A DNA stretch of 35,284 nucleotides, taken from positions 1 to 35,284 of the forward strand of contig CASEVT010000005.1 in the NCBI GenBank assembly GCA_949291445.1, written 5' to 3'. The position numbers and the translations under genes are program-made. The notes under the pieces were generated by a model, which searched no databases, was not told the DNA's origin, and saw nothing but the letters and a program-made list of their open reading frames with translations. The first letter of the stretch is position 1; every line of letters begins with the position of its first letter. The DNA is from an uncultured bacterium (lineage in GTDB: Bacteria; Cyanobacteriota; Vampirovibrionia; Gastranaerophilales; Gastranaerophilaceae). Positions 23,979 through 31,747 of the stretch are shown here, piece by piece.

Positions 23979-25415
23979 CTAACTAAAAACTTCCGAAGCC
24001 TGTATGTTTTTGTCAGGCAAAAATATTCTAAATGTTGTTCCTTTTCCAAGTGTTGATTCTACTGTAATATCTCCGTTATGAGCTTGCATTATTTTTTTCG
24101 AGATAAAAAGCCCGAGTCCTGAACCTACTTTTTTAAATTTCTTTGCATTTGTTTCATGTTCTATAAATATTTTTCTTGCTTCGTCCTTTGCTATGCCTGG
24201 TCCGTTATCGGTTACACTTATTATCAGGTTTGAACTGTGCTCTGATATATCAATCTTAATCGATGAGTTTTCGGGTGAATATTCTGATGCGTTTGTTATT
24301 ACGTTGTTGAGCACTCTTGTAATCTCCAGATCATCGTACAAAAGAAATTCAGTTGGTGCATTGTTTTTAATTTTTAATGTTTGATTTTTAGCTTCGAGCA
24401 GATATTTTATATTCTCTGCACACTTTTGTACGGTGGATTTTATTGAGTTAAGCTCTTTGCGCAGGCAAATTTCACCGTTGTCTATTTTATATCGTGTAAG
24501 AAGATTGTCTGTCATTTTTGCCATAAATTTTGATGAGCTGTAAATCTCTTTTACCAGTTCCATCTGCTCATCGGTTAATTTGCCGAAACTACCGCTCATA
24601 AGCAGTTCGAGTGCTCTTGATTCTGCTCTGATAGGTGTTTTTAGATCGTGTGTAAGCGTTGCTATGAATTGCTCTTTCAGATTAATTCGCCTTATATCTT
24701 CTGTTATGTCGCGCAATACTATTAGATAGCCGCTCAAAATATTCTCTGCATTCATTATTTTTGATATTTTTACGTTTGTTATTGTATCTTCAATTTGTAT
24801 TTTAAATGTTGTAGTTCTGCTTTCTGAATTTACAAACTTTGTTAAGGTTTCAATATTTTCGTGTTGTTTGTATTTATCCAAAATTTGTATAAAATTAGAA
24901 TGTTCTTTATGTCCGCCTATGAAAATTCTGTGATTTTTGGAGATTACATCAAAATCCTTGTTCGCTAAAATTATTTCATCACTTGAAAATTCAAAAATGT
25001 TTTCCAGCTGTTCTTTTGCAAAAAATAATTCGTCTTGTAATGATTTAATTTTCAGGATTCTGCCGATTTGTGCACGAATTGTTTTTATATTAAACGGCTT
25101 TTCTATATATGCTATTGAACCTGTGTTGTATCCTTTTATTTTGTTTTCGTCAGAACCGTGTGCACTCACAAATACAAGCGGTGTATTGGGATGTGTTTTT
25201 AAAAATTCTTCTGCCAGTTCAAATCCGTTTAAATTGGGCATTACAACATCAAACAATGCAAGATCAAATTTCTGTTCTTTTGTCTGTTCCAGTGCGTCTA
25301 GCGGATTGCTATATGTTGATACATTCATGTTGAACGGTTTTAGTGTTTCAACAAGCAGATCTATATTTAAGCTGTTGTCATCAACTATTAACAGATTACC
25401 TTTCTTAGTGTTCAT
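23979..25415 (-). CDS. Hybrid response regulator / sensor histidine kinase
   Basis: A 478-residue cytosolic signalling protein. Residues 5-125 form a receiver domain with the acidic pair D12-D13, phospho-acceptor D56 (LALFDVVMP), the conserved Ser/Thr in FVSAHG and Lys at about 106 (IEKPF). A PAS-like segment follows (about 140-235, ending LIVLRDITEDIRR). The HisKA domain has H256 in ATLTHDLKTPIRAESRALE. The HATPase domain shows NVITNASEYSPENS (N box), SVTDNGPGIAKDEARKIF (G1) and GSGLGLFISKKIM (G2). With the receiver first and no membrane segment, it probably receives phosphate from another kinase or senses an internal cue. GGAGG lies just before the ATG. No separate output regulator is next to it. 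Confidence 0.92.
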   Translation of the reverse strand: MNTKKGNLLIVDDNSLNIDLLVETLKPFNMNVSTYSNPLDALEQTKEQKFDLALFDVVMPNLNGFELAEEFLKTHPNTPLVFVSAHGSDENKIKGYNTGSIAYIEKPFNIKTIRAQIGRILKIKSLQDELFFAKEQLENIFEFSSDEIILANKDFDVISKNHRIFIGGHKEHSNFIQILDKYKQHENIETLTKFVNSESRTTTFKIQIEDTITNVKISKIMNAENILSGYLIVLRDITEDIRRINLKEQFIATLTHDLKTPIRAESRALELLMSGSFGKLTDEQMELVKEIYSSSKFMAKMTDNLLTRYKIDNGEICLRKELNSIKSTVQKCAENIKYLLEAKNQTLKIKNNAPTEFLLYDDLEITRVLNNVITNASEYSPENSSIKIDISEHSSNLIISVTDNGPGIAKDEARKIFIEHETNAKKFKKVGSGLGLFISKKIMQAHNGDITVESTLGKGTTFRIFLPDKNIQASEVFS

Positions 25416-25471
25416 TTGCCTCCTTCCAATCTCTAAAAGATTTGAACTCGATTTGTCGGTCTTTCTTTTGC

Positions 25472-25491
25472 TCCTGTAGAAGATTACAGGA
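25472..25491 (-). promoter_or_regulatory. Hairpin at the 5' end of the histidine-kinase transcript
   Basis: Perfect 7-bp inverted repeat TCCTGTA/TACAGGA with a six-base loop. It lies just after the predicted start of transcription (about 25498), so it would form the very 5' end of the mRNA, a position known to slow RNA decay. Confidence 0.45.
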
Positions 25492-25504
25492 TATCATTGT
25501 TAAA

Positions 25505-25533
25505 ATTATATAGACAGTTGTTTAAGTTGTTGA
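25505..25533 (-). promoter_or_regulatory. Putative sigma-70 promoter of the histidine-kinase gene
   Basis: Minus-strand TCAACA (25533-25528, 4 of 6), 17-base spacer, perfect TATAAT (25510-25505), giving a leader of about 83 bases. Confidence 0.5.
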
Positions 25534-25662
25534 TTATATATCAGGTTTACCACTCAGGCTTAGATTTTGTTAAAACAGCACAACTTGAACAGAGTTTAAT
25601 ATTAAAACTATTACCTGTTACATGTAATTAGCCAACTGGGTGATATTTTTTGTGATTATCCA

Positions 25663-25697
25663 ACCCTTGCGCTGAGGTATGTTCAAGGGTATTTTTT
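25663..25697 (+). terminator. Orphan terminator-like hairpin, plus strand
   Basis: Stem ACCCTTG (25663-25669) with CAAGGGT (25684-25690), 14-base loop, then A and six T. No plus-strand gene lies upstream for 4 kb, so it may end an unmarked antisense or small RNA, or be chance. The long loop lowers confidence. Confidence 0.4.
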
Positions 25698-25827
25698 AAT
25701 AATTTAATAAGTACAGTTGTGTGTATGCGCTTAAATATCCTGATACGGGTTAGAGTTTGTCTTAAATCTAAAAGGCTAGTGCAATTAACTGCCATTATTA
25801 GCGCATAGTTTTTTGAAGTAGTCTGGT

Positions 25828-26652
25828 TTATTCTTTAATACTTCCTGCCAGAATATCGTTGATGAAATATTTTTTGCCGACCAGAAATAATGCTATTACC
25901 GGTAGTGAAAGAAGTACAGAACAAGCCATCAATGCACCCCAGTCTGTTATCTCACGAAAACTTCCTCTGAATTGTGCGATAGCGACTGGTAGAGTGGTTA
26001 TATTTTCAGAGTTAGTTACGATAAGCGGCCACATAAAACTGTTCCAGGTTGTTATGAAAGTAAAAATACCTAACGTCATTAATGCCGGTAATGCCAGTGG
26101 TAATGAGATTTTGAAAAAAGTTTCAAAAAAATTGCATCCATCAATTCTTGCTGCATCTTCAATTTCTTGTGAAAAACCGCAAAACCATTGCCTCATCAAA
26201 AATACACCAAATCCTCCGAATACTCCCGGTAAAATCAGTGCTTGATAGGTGTCTATCCAGTTTAGTTCCCGCATTATGAAAAATAACGGGATTATATTTA
26301 CCTGAGGCGGGATCATCATTGTGATCAGAAATATAAAAAATATTATTTCTCTATATCTGAATTTTACTTTTGCAAAAACATATCCGGCCATTGCAGATAT
26401 TATTACTTGAAATATTGTTGTGAGTGATGCAACAAGTAGGCTGTTAAAAAAGTACTTTATGACAGGCATTTTGGTGAGAACTGCGGCGTAATTCTTTAGT
26501 GTGAAAGGCTCGGGTATGAATGTCGGTGCAGATGAAAATATTTGTGATTCTTCCATAAATGAGACTCCAATCATCCAAAGAAACGGCATAACCATCGATA
26601 ATGCCCCAAAGATTAGAAGAACGTAGCCTGAGATAATTACTGCTTTTTTCAT
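25828..26652 (-). CDS. Orphan carbohydrate-type ABC transporter permease (MalG-like)
   Basis: About 274 residues with six membrane segments. It matches the MalG-type permeases of sugar importers: a first helix followed by a periplasmic loop (TLKNYAAVLTKMPVIKYFFN), the core SLLVASLTTIFQVIISAMAG, and the EAA loop EIEDAARIDGCNFFETFFKI that couples to the ATPase. No partner permease, binding protein or ATPase is nearby. It is the last gene of the export operon, starting right after fliR. Neither the ATG at 26652 nor the TTG at 26688 has a ribosome site, so the start is uncertain. It must work with subunits encoded elsewhere. Confidence 0.85.
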   Translation of the reverse strand: MKKAVIISGYVLLIFGALSMVMPFLWMIGVSFMEESQIFSSAPTFIPEPFTLKNYAAVLTKMPVIKYFFNSLLVASLTTIFQVIISAMAGYVFAKVKFRYREIIFFIFLITMMIPPQVNIIPLFFIMRELNWIDTYQALILPGVFGGFGVFLMRQWFCGFSQEIEDAARIDGCNFFETFFKISLPLALPALMTLGIFTFITTWNSFMWPLIVTNSENITTLPVAIAQFRGSFREITDWGALMACSVLLSLPVIALFLVGKKYFINDILAGSIKE

Positions 26653-26691
26653 GTGATTAATTGTAATTCTTATGTGCTCTTTTCGCAATAA

Positions 26692-27474
26692 TTAAAAGAT
26701 TTTTGCAAATGAAAGAAAATAATCGGTTATTACATTGAAAATAATTGGCATAATCCAGACTAATATTGCCGCACCCAAAACAGGTTTGAATAGGAAACTT
26801 AATTGAAATACGTTAACCTGAGGTGCAGTCTTTGATATTATCCCGAGAATTAAGTCCTGACCTAAAGTTGCCAGAAGAACGGGCGATGCGATTTGCAGAC
26901 CTACGTATAAAACATTCGATGTGACCTTGACCAGATAATCCTTATTCACAATCATTTCAATAGGTATAGAAGTTGCATACATGGGAAAAATCTCAAAGCT
27001 TCTGACAAAAGCATTAATAAGCCAGTATATTCCCCCGACATGCATAAATATTATTATAGCGAGTATACCAAAAAGGTTACCGACGATAGATACCTGACTT
27101 TGAGAGGTCGGATCCAATACCATTGCCGAGGACAAACCCATTTGCATATTAATCATATCACCTGCTGCGGCGATGGCTGCAGTGATGCATTGTGCAACAA
27201 ATCCGATAATTGCACCGACAACCATATTCAAAAATAACCCCAATACTAACGATGAATCGTGAGGAATACTCTGCGGTTTCATTGTAAAACACAGTATAAT
27301 TGTAACCATCAGTGCAAAGGTTAATTTTACATATCCCGTGACTTCTTTTCTGTTAAATACAGGAGCAAACCTTATGAATCCCAACATTCTTGCGAAAATG
27401 AATATCCCTGCACCCAGAGCGTTGTTTATCTGTGGAAAATATTTTGGAAACTCATTGAGGATTGTATCAATCAT
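26692..27474 (-). CDS. fliR: FliR/SctT family export-gate protein
   Basis: A 260-residue membrane protein with about six hydrophobic segments. The N-terminal part FIFARMLGFIRFAPVFNRKEV and the region GDMINMQMGLSSAMVLDPTSQSQVS (shortened here) are the strongest FliR signatures. FliR joins FliP and FliQ in the helical export gate of the flagellum or, as SctT, of a type III secretion system. The ATG lies one base after the stop codon of the pilus N-domain gene. FlhB, which often follows fliR, is absent; an ABC permease follows instead. Confidence 0.9.
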   Translation of the reverse strand: MIDTILNEFPKYFPQINNALGAGIFIFARMLGFIRFAPVFNRKEVTGYVKLTFALMVTIILCFTMKPQSIPHDSSLVLGLFLNMVVGAIIGFVAQCITAAIAAAGDMINMQMGLSSAMVLDPTSQSQVSIVGNLFGILAIIIFMHVGGIYWLINAFVRSFEIFPMYATSIPIEMIVNKDYLVKVTSNVLYVGLQIASPVLLATLGQDLILGIISKTAPQVNVFQLSFLFKPVLGAAILVWIMPIIFNVITDYFLSFAKIF

Positions 27475-27475
27475 T

Positions 27476-27820
27476 CTACGACTCCGGCGGTAAATCTATT
27501 TCGAATACTTCGTTACTAATTACGGGATTTTGTTCTACTTTTACTTTTATTGTGTATTGCTTGTTTTTATTGGTTGTTACAAATATGTTGCTGCTGCCTG
27601 TGGAAAATGTGCGTATTACGATCTGGTGTGAAACATTGAATAAATCAGATGATTTTTGTACGCTTAGGACATTCGGTTCTGAAACACTCATTTTTATGGG
27701 GTTTTCATCGATAAATAACATGTAGGATTCATTTTTTTTCAACGTAAGTTCAAGATTATCAAATGCATACACCGGAAGTGTCGAAAAAAGTATAATCAAA
27801 CTGAGAAGAAGTTTTTTCAT
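27476..27820 (-). CDS. Periplasmic protein with pilus/secretin N-terminal-type domain
   Basis: A 114-residue protein with a signal peptide (MKKLLLSLIILFSTLPVYA). The mature part matches the small beta domain found at the N-terminus of CpaC/RcpA-type secretins (the T2SS-T3SS pilus N region): a strand pair ENPIKMSVSEPNVLSVQ, then QIVIRTFSTGSSNIFVTT and a last strand QYTIKVKV. Here it stands alone without a secretin ring domain. Its place between fliQ and fliR, with one-base spacing to fliR, suggests a periplasmic part of the same export machine. The role is unknown. Confidence 0.7.
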   Translation of the reverse strand: MKKLLLSLIILFSTLPVYAFDNLELTLKKNESYMLFIDENPIKMSVSEPNVLSVQKSSDLFNVSHQIVIRTFSTGSSNIFVTTNKNKQYTIKVKVEQNPVISNEVFEIDLPPES

Positions 27821-27825
27821 ATTTT

Positions 27826-28314
27826 TTACCTGTTCATTATTGCGTTACGTTCTATAAGGTTGGGGCTTGGATTCGGCATTCTGTCTGAGGGGTAGTGTTT
27901 GATCTTTTCATTGTGATCAATAAACGGAATTTTACCCGGATGACGCATAATATCGCCTATTTCTTGTTTGTTAAATCTGCTTTCTTTCATCTCTGAGGCA
28001 AATGGGGATGTATATCTGTGGTAATTGGATGGTAATACATAATTGCCGCTTGCAGGAATCTGGTTGAAAGCCAGTGCATAGCCCTCTTGTGTAAGGTTTA
28101 TTAGTAACCTGACATAACCCACACCTAAGATCATTAATACAAGAAATACCGCAAGAATTTTAGGTGCAGCAGCTATTGTTTGCTCCTGTACTTGAGTTAC
28201 GGCTTGTAATATACCGACAACAAGCCCGATAGCAGCTGCCACAAGCACACACGGCATTGATATTAACAGCATTGTTACAAAACCTTTACCCATATATTCA
28301 AGTAATATTTCCAT
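27826..28314 (-). CDS. fliQ: FliQ/SctS family export-gate protein with long C-terminal extension
   Basis: The first 90 residues are a normal FliQ: two membrane hairpins, with GLVVGILQAVTQVQEQTI between them and VLMILGVGYVRLLINLTQ in the second. FliQ normally ends near residue 89. This protein continues for about 72 residues that are hydrophilic and rich in Pro, Asn and His (SNYHRYTSPFASEM, then MPNPSPNLIERN). No domain is recognisable in the extension, which is predicted to leave the membrane near the gate. It starts nine bases after the fliP stop codon and is followed by the pilus N-domain gene. Confidence 0.85.
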   Translation of the reverse strand: MEILLEYMGKGFVTMLLISMPCVLVAAAIGLVVGILQAVTQVQEQTIAAAPKILAVFLVLMILGVGYVRLLINLTQEGYALAFNQIPASGNYVLPSNYHRYTSPFASEMKESRFNKQEIGDIMRHPGKIPFIDHNEKIKHYPSDRMPNPSPNLIERNAIMNR

Positions 28315-28323
28315 AATTTTTCC

Positions 28324-28965
28324 TTAATTAAAACTCGTTACCAGACCGTGCACAATCATCGACCAGCCATCCACTGCTATGAATATCAGAAGTTTAAACG
28401 GCAAAGATATGATAGTGGGTGATAACATAAACATACCTAACGCCAGCAAAACGTTAGCTACAACTAAATCTAGAACGATAAACGGCACAAATATTACGAA
28501 TCCGATTTCAAATGCCGTTTTTAACTCGCTTACGATATAAGCAGGCGCAACTTGCCAGATAGTTATGTCATCAGGTGTTTTAGGGCGTTCTGCGCCTGAA
28601 AGTTCTATGAAGAAAGTCATATCTTCTTGCCTTGTTTGTTTCATCATAAATTCTTTGAGCGGTTTTGACCCTTCCACAATTGCCCCGACCATATCACCGT
28701 TTTTTGTATAAACCGGTTCTCCCATCTCCCACATCTTTTGAAACACCGGATTCATTGTATATATTGTCAGTATCATTGATAAACCGACAAGTACTATTGC
28801 AGGCGGTACTTGTTGAGTTCCCAATGCTTGTTTTAGCATTGAAAATACGATTGTGTATCTTAAAAAACTTGTCATGCAAGTAAATACAAGCGGTAATGCC
28901 GAAAATACCGTCATTACCAAAAGCATTTGTAATACTGGATTCAAGTCCTTTAATATACTGTCCAT
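28324..28965 (-). CDS. fliP: FliP/SctR family export-gate protein
   Basis: A 213-residue membrane protein with about four hydrophobic segments. TSFLRYTIVFSMLKQALGTQ and SELKTAFEIGFVIFVPFIVL, then SLPFKLLIFIAVDGW, are the family signatures. It forms the pentameric core of the export gate with FliQ and FliR. It lacks the N-terminal signal peptide common in flagellar FliP and is short, as SctR proteins are; VANVLLALGM also reads like SctR. The neighbouring fliO argues for a flagellar origin. The gene lies 12 bases after fliO. Confidence 0.92.
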   Translation of the reverse strand: MDSILKDLNPVLQMLLVMTVFSALPLVFTCMTSFLRYTIVFSMLKQALGTQQVPPAIVLVGLSMILTIYTMNPVFQKMWEMGEPVYTKNGDMVGAIVEGSKPLKEFMMKQTRQEDMTFFIELSGAERPKTPDDITIWQVAPAYIVSELKTAFEIGFVIFVPFIVLDLVVANVLLALGMFMLSPTIISLPFKLLIFIAVDGWSMIVHGLVTSFN

Positions 28966-28977
28966 CTTTTATCCCTC

Positions 28978-29412
28978 TTATACGCTTTCTTTGTATATTG
29001 TTGTTGAATTGAGCTTTTTCAGCATTTCTTTCAATACCGGTGATTTATCTTTTTTCAGTGAACTCATTACGTCCGAGTAATCGATTTTTCTTGAATCTTC
29101 TTTTGATTCAAAAGTTTTTTCAGACAGGTTAGTGCTTGTTATGTTCAATGGTTTTTCATTATTATCATTGAGTTTTGACAGAAAAGTCGTTCTTTCCGCG
29201 TCTGCTGCAATTAAAAACTTCTCATCACCGGCTTTAATTACATAAAGAGTTTTTCTTTGGGACAGGTTGAGAGTATTTTCGATTGCCAATTCGTTATTAT
29301 TATTGTTGTTACGGCTGTTTATCATTGTTTTTTTGAAAACCATAAGACACAAAAATATGGCGCCGACCATTGCCATTGTGTAAATACCGAATTGTATAAG
29401 ATAAGTGCTCAT
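28978..29412 (-). CDS. fliO: FliO-like export-gate assembly protein
   Basis: A 144-residue protein with one N-terminal membrane segment (about 8-27) and a cytoplasmic domain. The segment LSQRKTLYVIKAGDEKFLIAADAERTTFLSKL (about 50-81) is the typical FliO core, where a small beta sheet follows the helix. FliO assists FliP assembly in flagella and is usually absent from injectisome-type systems. The C-terminus is rich in Lys, Ser and Glu. It sits between the C-ring gene and fliP, the normal flagellar position. Confidence 0.8.
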   Translation of the reverse strand: MSTYLIQFGIYTMAMVGAIFLCLMVFKKTMINSRNNNNNNELAIENTLNLSQRKTLYVIKAGDEKFLIAADAERTTFLSKLNDNNEKPLNITSTNLSEKTFESKEDSRKIDYSDVMSSLKKDKSPVLKEMLKKLNSTTIYKESV

Positions 29413-29438
29413 GTTATGTTCTCCTGACTGTAGTGTTT

Positions 29439-29873
29439 TTAAAGGTCTTCTTCATCGACGTCAAAATCGCTGTAATCAAAGTCTTCTTCTTTAAATTCAC
29501 TGTCTTGATCTTGTTGTATTGCTTCTTGAGTAACAGGTTGTGAGTGTTGAGGTTGCTGTTGTTGTGCGGGTTGTATAGCGGCTTCTTGATAGTCTGCTAT
29601 TTGTGCATTTTCAGAAGCGTTATTTTTTTCCTCAGTAAATATCTCGTTTATTCTCACACCATATCTATCATTTATAATGACCAATTCGCCGGAGGCAATA
29701 ATTTTGTCCTCAACTTTTAGATCAATTTTGTTTTCATAAACAGAGCCGATATCGACGACAAGTCCTTCCGATATTTGTTTAAGTTCGCCCAATGAAAGCT
29801 TAACTTTCTCAAATTCTGCACCGAGTTCGACTTGTATATTGTCCCACATGACATATAGATCGCTGTTGCTCAT
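29439..29873 (-). CDS. Predicted internal-start product: FliN/SctQ-C-like protein
   Basis: Within the C-ring gene, GGAGG (29885-29881) lies seven bases before an in-frame ATG (29873, Met 269). The product would be about 144 residues: MSNSDLYVMWDNIQVELG, one SpoA domain and the acidic tail, close in layout and size to FliN. In SctQ proteins such as YscQ and SpaO, the same kind of internal start makes a short form needed for C-ring or pod assembly. Use of this site here is inferred from sequence only. Confidence 0.55.
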   Translation of the reverse strand: MSNSDLYVMWDNIQVELGAEFEKVKLSLGELKQISEGLVVDIGSVYENKIDLKVEDKIIASGELVIINDRYGVRINEIFTEEKNNASENAQIADYQEAAIQPAQQQQPQHSQPVTQEAIQQDQDSEFKEEDFDYSDFDVDEEDL

Positions 29874-30677
29874 ATGTGTGCCTCCATTATTTTCGTTCAT
29901 ATTAAAATTTATTATTAAAGCGGGGTTAGGTGCGACGCGGAATTTTTTTCTTTGTCCGTCAAACAAAAGTGTCATTTCACTGGTGTGACTTCTTTCCAAC
30001 AGTACAACATCGTCGATCTCCATCTGTTTTAAGTCGTTCAATCTTATTCTTGTTCTGCCCACTTCTATGTCCACGTCTGCTTTGTAAAAGGTGAAGTTAT
30101 CTATCGAGAAATTCTCCTGCGTAAGTTGCATTGGTTCAGGCCTTATTGCTACTATCGGGATGGTTATTATCAGTTTTCCAAGCGACTGAAATTCGTCTTC
30201 AAAAAAGTATGTCAAATTGCATTCATTGTAATTTGTATTGTTTTTCGGGAGGTCTGCGCCTTTGAGTATTAAATTTGAGAATTTTTTATACAAGTGGTTA
30301 TTAAACTCGGTCAGTATTGTAGCTTCAAGTTCTGTCAATTTTTCAATATTGAATGCCTTCCTGCTCATTCCAAGGCTCGTTTCCAGAAGGTTTTTTACCA
30401 TTTGTTTTGATAATCTTAAAAATACAGAGAGCTCTCTGTTTAGTCTTATTTGAGTAACAAAATATTCATCTGCAACAGCGAGTACATTTACATTTTCATT
30501 AAGAGACACAAGCCTGCAGCCCATTTCTTCATCCCAGAATTCTTTTGAACCTTCAGCTATTTCGTGAGAGAAATTTGAATCGAACCAGCTGAAAGTTAAC
30601 GGTAATTGTTGAGAAAATACCGATGTCTCCTGTTCTTCTTCTGTAAAATCACCTAAGCGCAACTTATTATCCCTCAT
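29439..30677 (-). CDS. C-ring protein with two SpoA domains (SctQ/FliM-FliN-like)
   Basis: A 412-residue cytosolic protein, first gene of the export operon. The N-terminal 190 residues are poorly conserved and lack the FliM start motif that binds CheY. Two SpoA (FliN-like) domains follow: about 199-255 (VDIEVGRTRIRLNDLKQME) and about 275-345 (NIQVELGAEFEKVKLSLGEL). Two SpoA domains in one chain match SctQ of type III systems; flagella usually split them between FliM and FliN. The tail is Gln-rich and then strongly acidic (EDFDYSDFDVDEEDL). An internal ribosome site and ATG at 29873 could yield the second SpoA domain alone. I expect a rotor/sorting-platform role. Confidence 0.85.
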   Translation of the reverse strand: MRDNKLRLGDFTEEEQETSVFSQQLPLTFSWFDSNFSHEIAEGSKEFWDEEMGCRLVSLNENVNVLAVADEYFVTQIRLNRELSVFLRLSKQMVKNLLETSLGMSRKAFNIEKLTELEATILTEFNNHLYKKFSNLILKGADLPKNNTNYNECNLTYFFEDEFQSLGKLIITIPIVAIRPEPMQLTQENFSIDNFTFYKADVDIEVGRTRIRLNDLKQMEIDDVVLLERSHTSEMTLLFDGQRKKFRVAPNPALIINFNMNENNGGTHMSNSDLYVMWDNIQVELGAEFEKVKLSLGELKQISEGLVVDIGSVYENKIDLKVEDKIIASGELVIINDRYGVRINEIFTEEKNNASENAQIADYQEAAIQPAQQQQPQHSQPVTQEAIQQDQDSEFKEEDFDYSDFDVDEEDL

Positions 30678-30924
30678 CCCTGTTGACGATGTTTAGCACA
30701 TCCCCACACATAATATATTAGTAACCGGCTTGTTTTATCACATCATACATTCATATTAGATTTTTAAAATATTTGTTGTTATTTAGTTCTTTAATCGATT
30801 CGTATCTTTTTTCTTTAATGTTTGGTTTAGGATTGTCAAATAATTCTTATAAAAACATGGTTGCGTCAAGATTTTTGAGTTAACATGTTATCAGTAAGTC
30901 TATCGTTAATGAAGGAATGATGTT

Positions 30925-31746
30925 ATGTGGGAATATACCGAGAAAGTAATGGATCATTATAAAAATCCGAGAAATGTCGGAGAAATAAAAGATGCGGATG
31001 CAATCGGCGAAGCAGGTTCATTGGCTTGCGGTGATGCATTGAAATTGTATTTGAAAGTTGACAAAAACGGTATAATTACTGATGCAAAATTTCAGACGTT
31101 CGGTTGCGGCTCTGCTGTTGCAAGTTCAAGTATTCTCACCGAAATGGTTATCGGTAAACATATTGACGAAGCAAAAAAAATTACTAATCAGCAGATTGCA
31201 GATGCATTGGGCGGATTGCCTCCCGAGAAGATGCATTGCTCCGTTATGGGTCATGATGCATTGAATTCCGCTATTGCAAATTATTACGGCGAAGAGTATC
31301 TTGAGCCTGAAGATGACAAAATCCTTTGTCGTTGTTATCACGTTACGGAAAAACACTTAAGGCAGATTATTGAAGAAAATCACCTCAAAGATTTAGAAGA
31401 GGTTATGAATTATGCAAAAGCTGGAGGTGCTTGCGGACAGTGTCATATGGTTATTCAAAAACTGCTTGATGAGTATAATATTGAAAAACCTAAATTGGAT
31501 ATAAATAACATGTCTGCCACTCAGCTTATCCTTAAAGTTAATAATGTTATTGAAAAATATATTTCAAATGAACTTCGCAAAGACGGTGGTGATATTGAAC
31601 TTGTTGATGTCAAAGATAACAAAGTTTATGTCTCGTTGAAAGGAAGTTGCAAGTCGTGTAAATTTTCTTCTAACACATTGAAAAATTTTGTGGAAGCTTC
31701 TTTAAAAGAGCATATTTCACCTGACATAGAAGTTATTGAGGTGTAA
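30925..31746 (+). CDS. nifU: NifU, three-domain Fe-S cluster scaffold
   Basis: A 273-residue full-length NifU. Residues 1-125 form an IscU-type scaffold with C35 and D37 (LACGDALK), C61 (FGCGSA) and C105 (MHCSVMG). Residues 130-178 carry a permanent 2Fe-2S site with C135, C137, C170 and C173 (CRCYHVTE and GGACGQC). The C-terminal Nfu domain has GSCKSC (C242, C245). It assembles Fe-S clusters with sulfur from NifS, the next gene, one base away. No nitrogenase gene is in the window; in many anaerobes NifUS is the general Fe-S system, which is the likely role here. GAAGGA precedes the ATG. Confidence 0.95.
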   Translation: MWEYTEKVMDHYKNPRNVGEIKDADAIGEAGSLACGDALKLYLKVDKNGIITDAKFQTFGCGSAVASSSILTEMVIGKHIDEAKKITNQQIADALGGLPPEKMHCSVMGHDALNSAIANYYGEEYLEPEDDKILCRCYHVTEKHLRQIIEENHLKDLEEVMNYAKAGGACGQCHMVIQKLLDEYNIEKPKLDINNMSATQLILKVNNVIEKYISNELRKDGGDIELVDVKDNKVYVSLKGSCKSCKFSSNTLKNFVEASLKEHISPDIEVIEV

Positions 31747-31747
31747 G

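Larger units (their letters stand above)
25416..25827. other. 412-base gap between the kinase gene and the export operon
   Basis: Contains the kinase promoter and leader hairpin at its left end and a plus-strand terminator-like hairpin at 25663-25697. I see no gene on either strand, no tRNA, and no clear minus-strand terminator for the export operon. A short palindrome TTACATGTAA lies near 25618. Confidence 0.5.
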
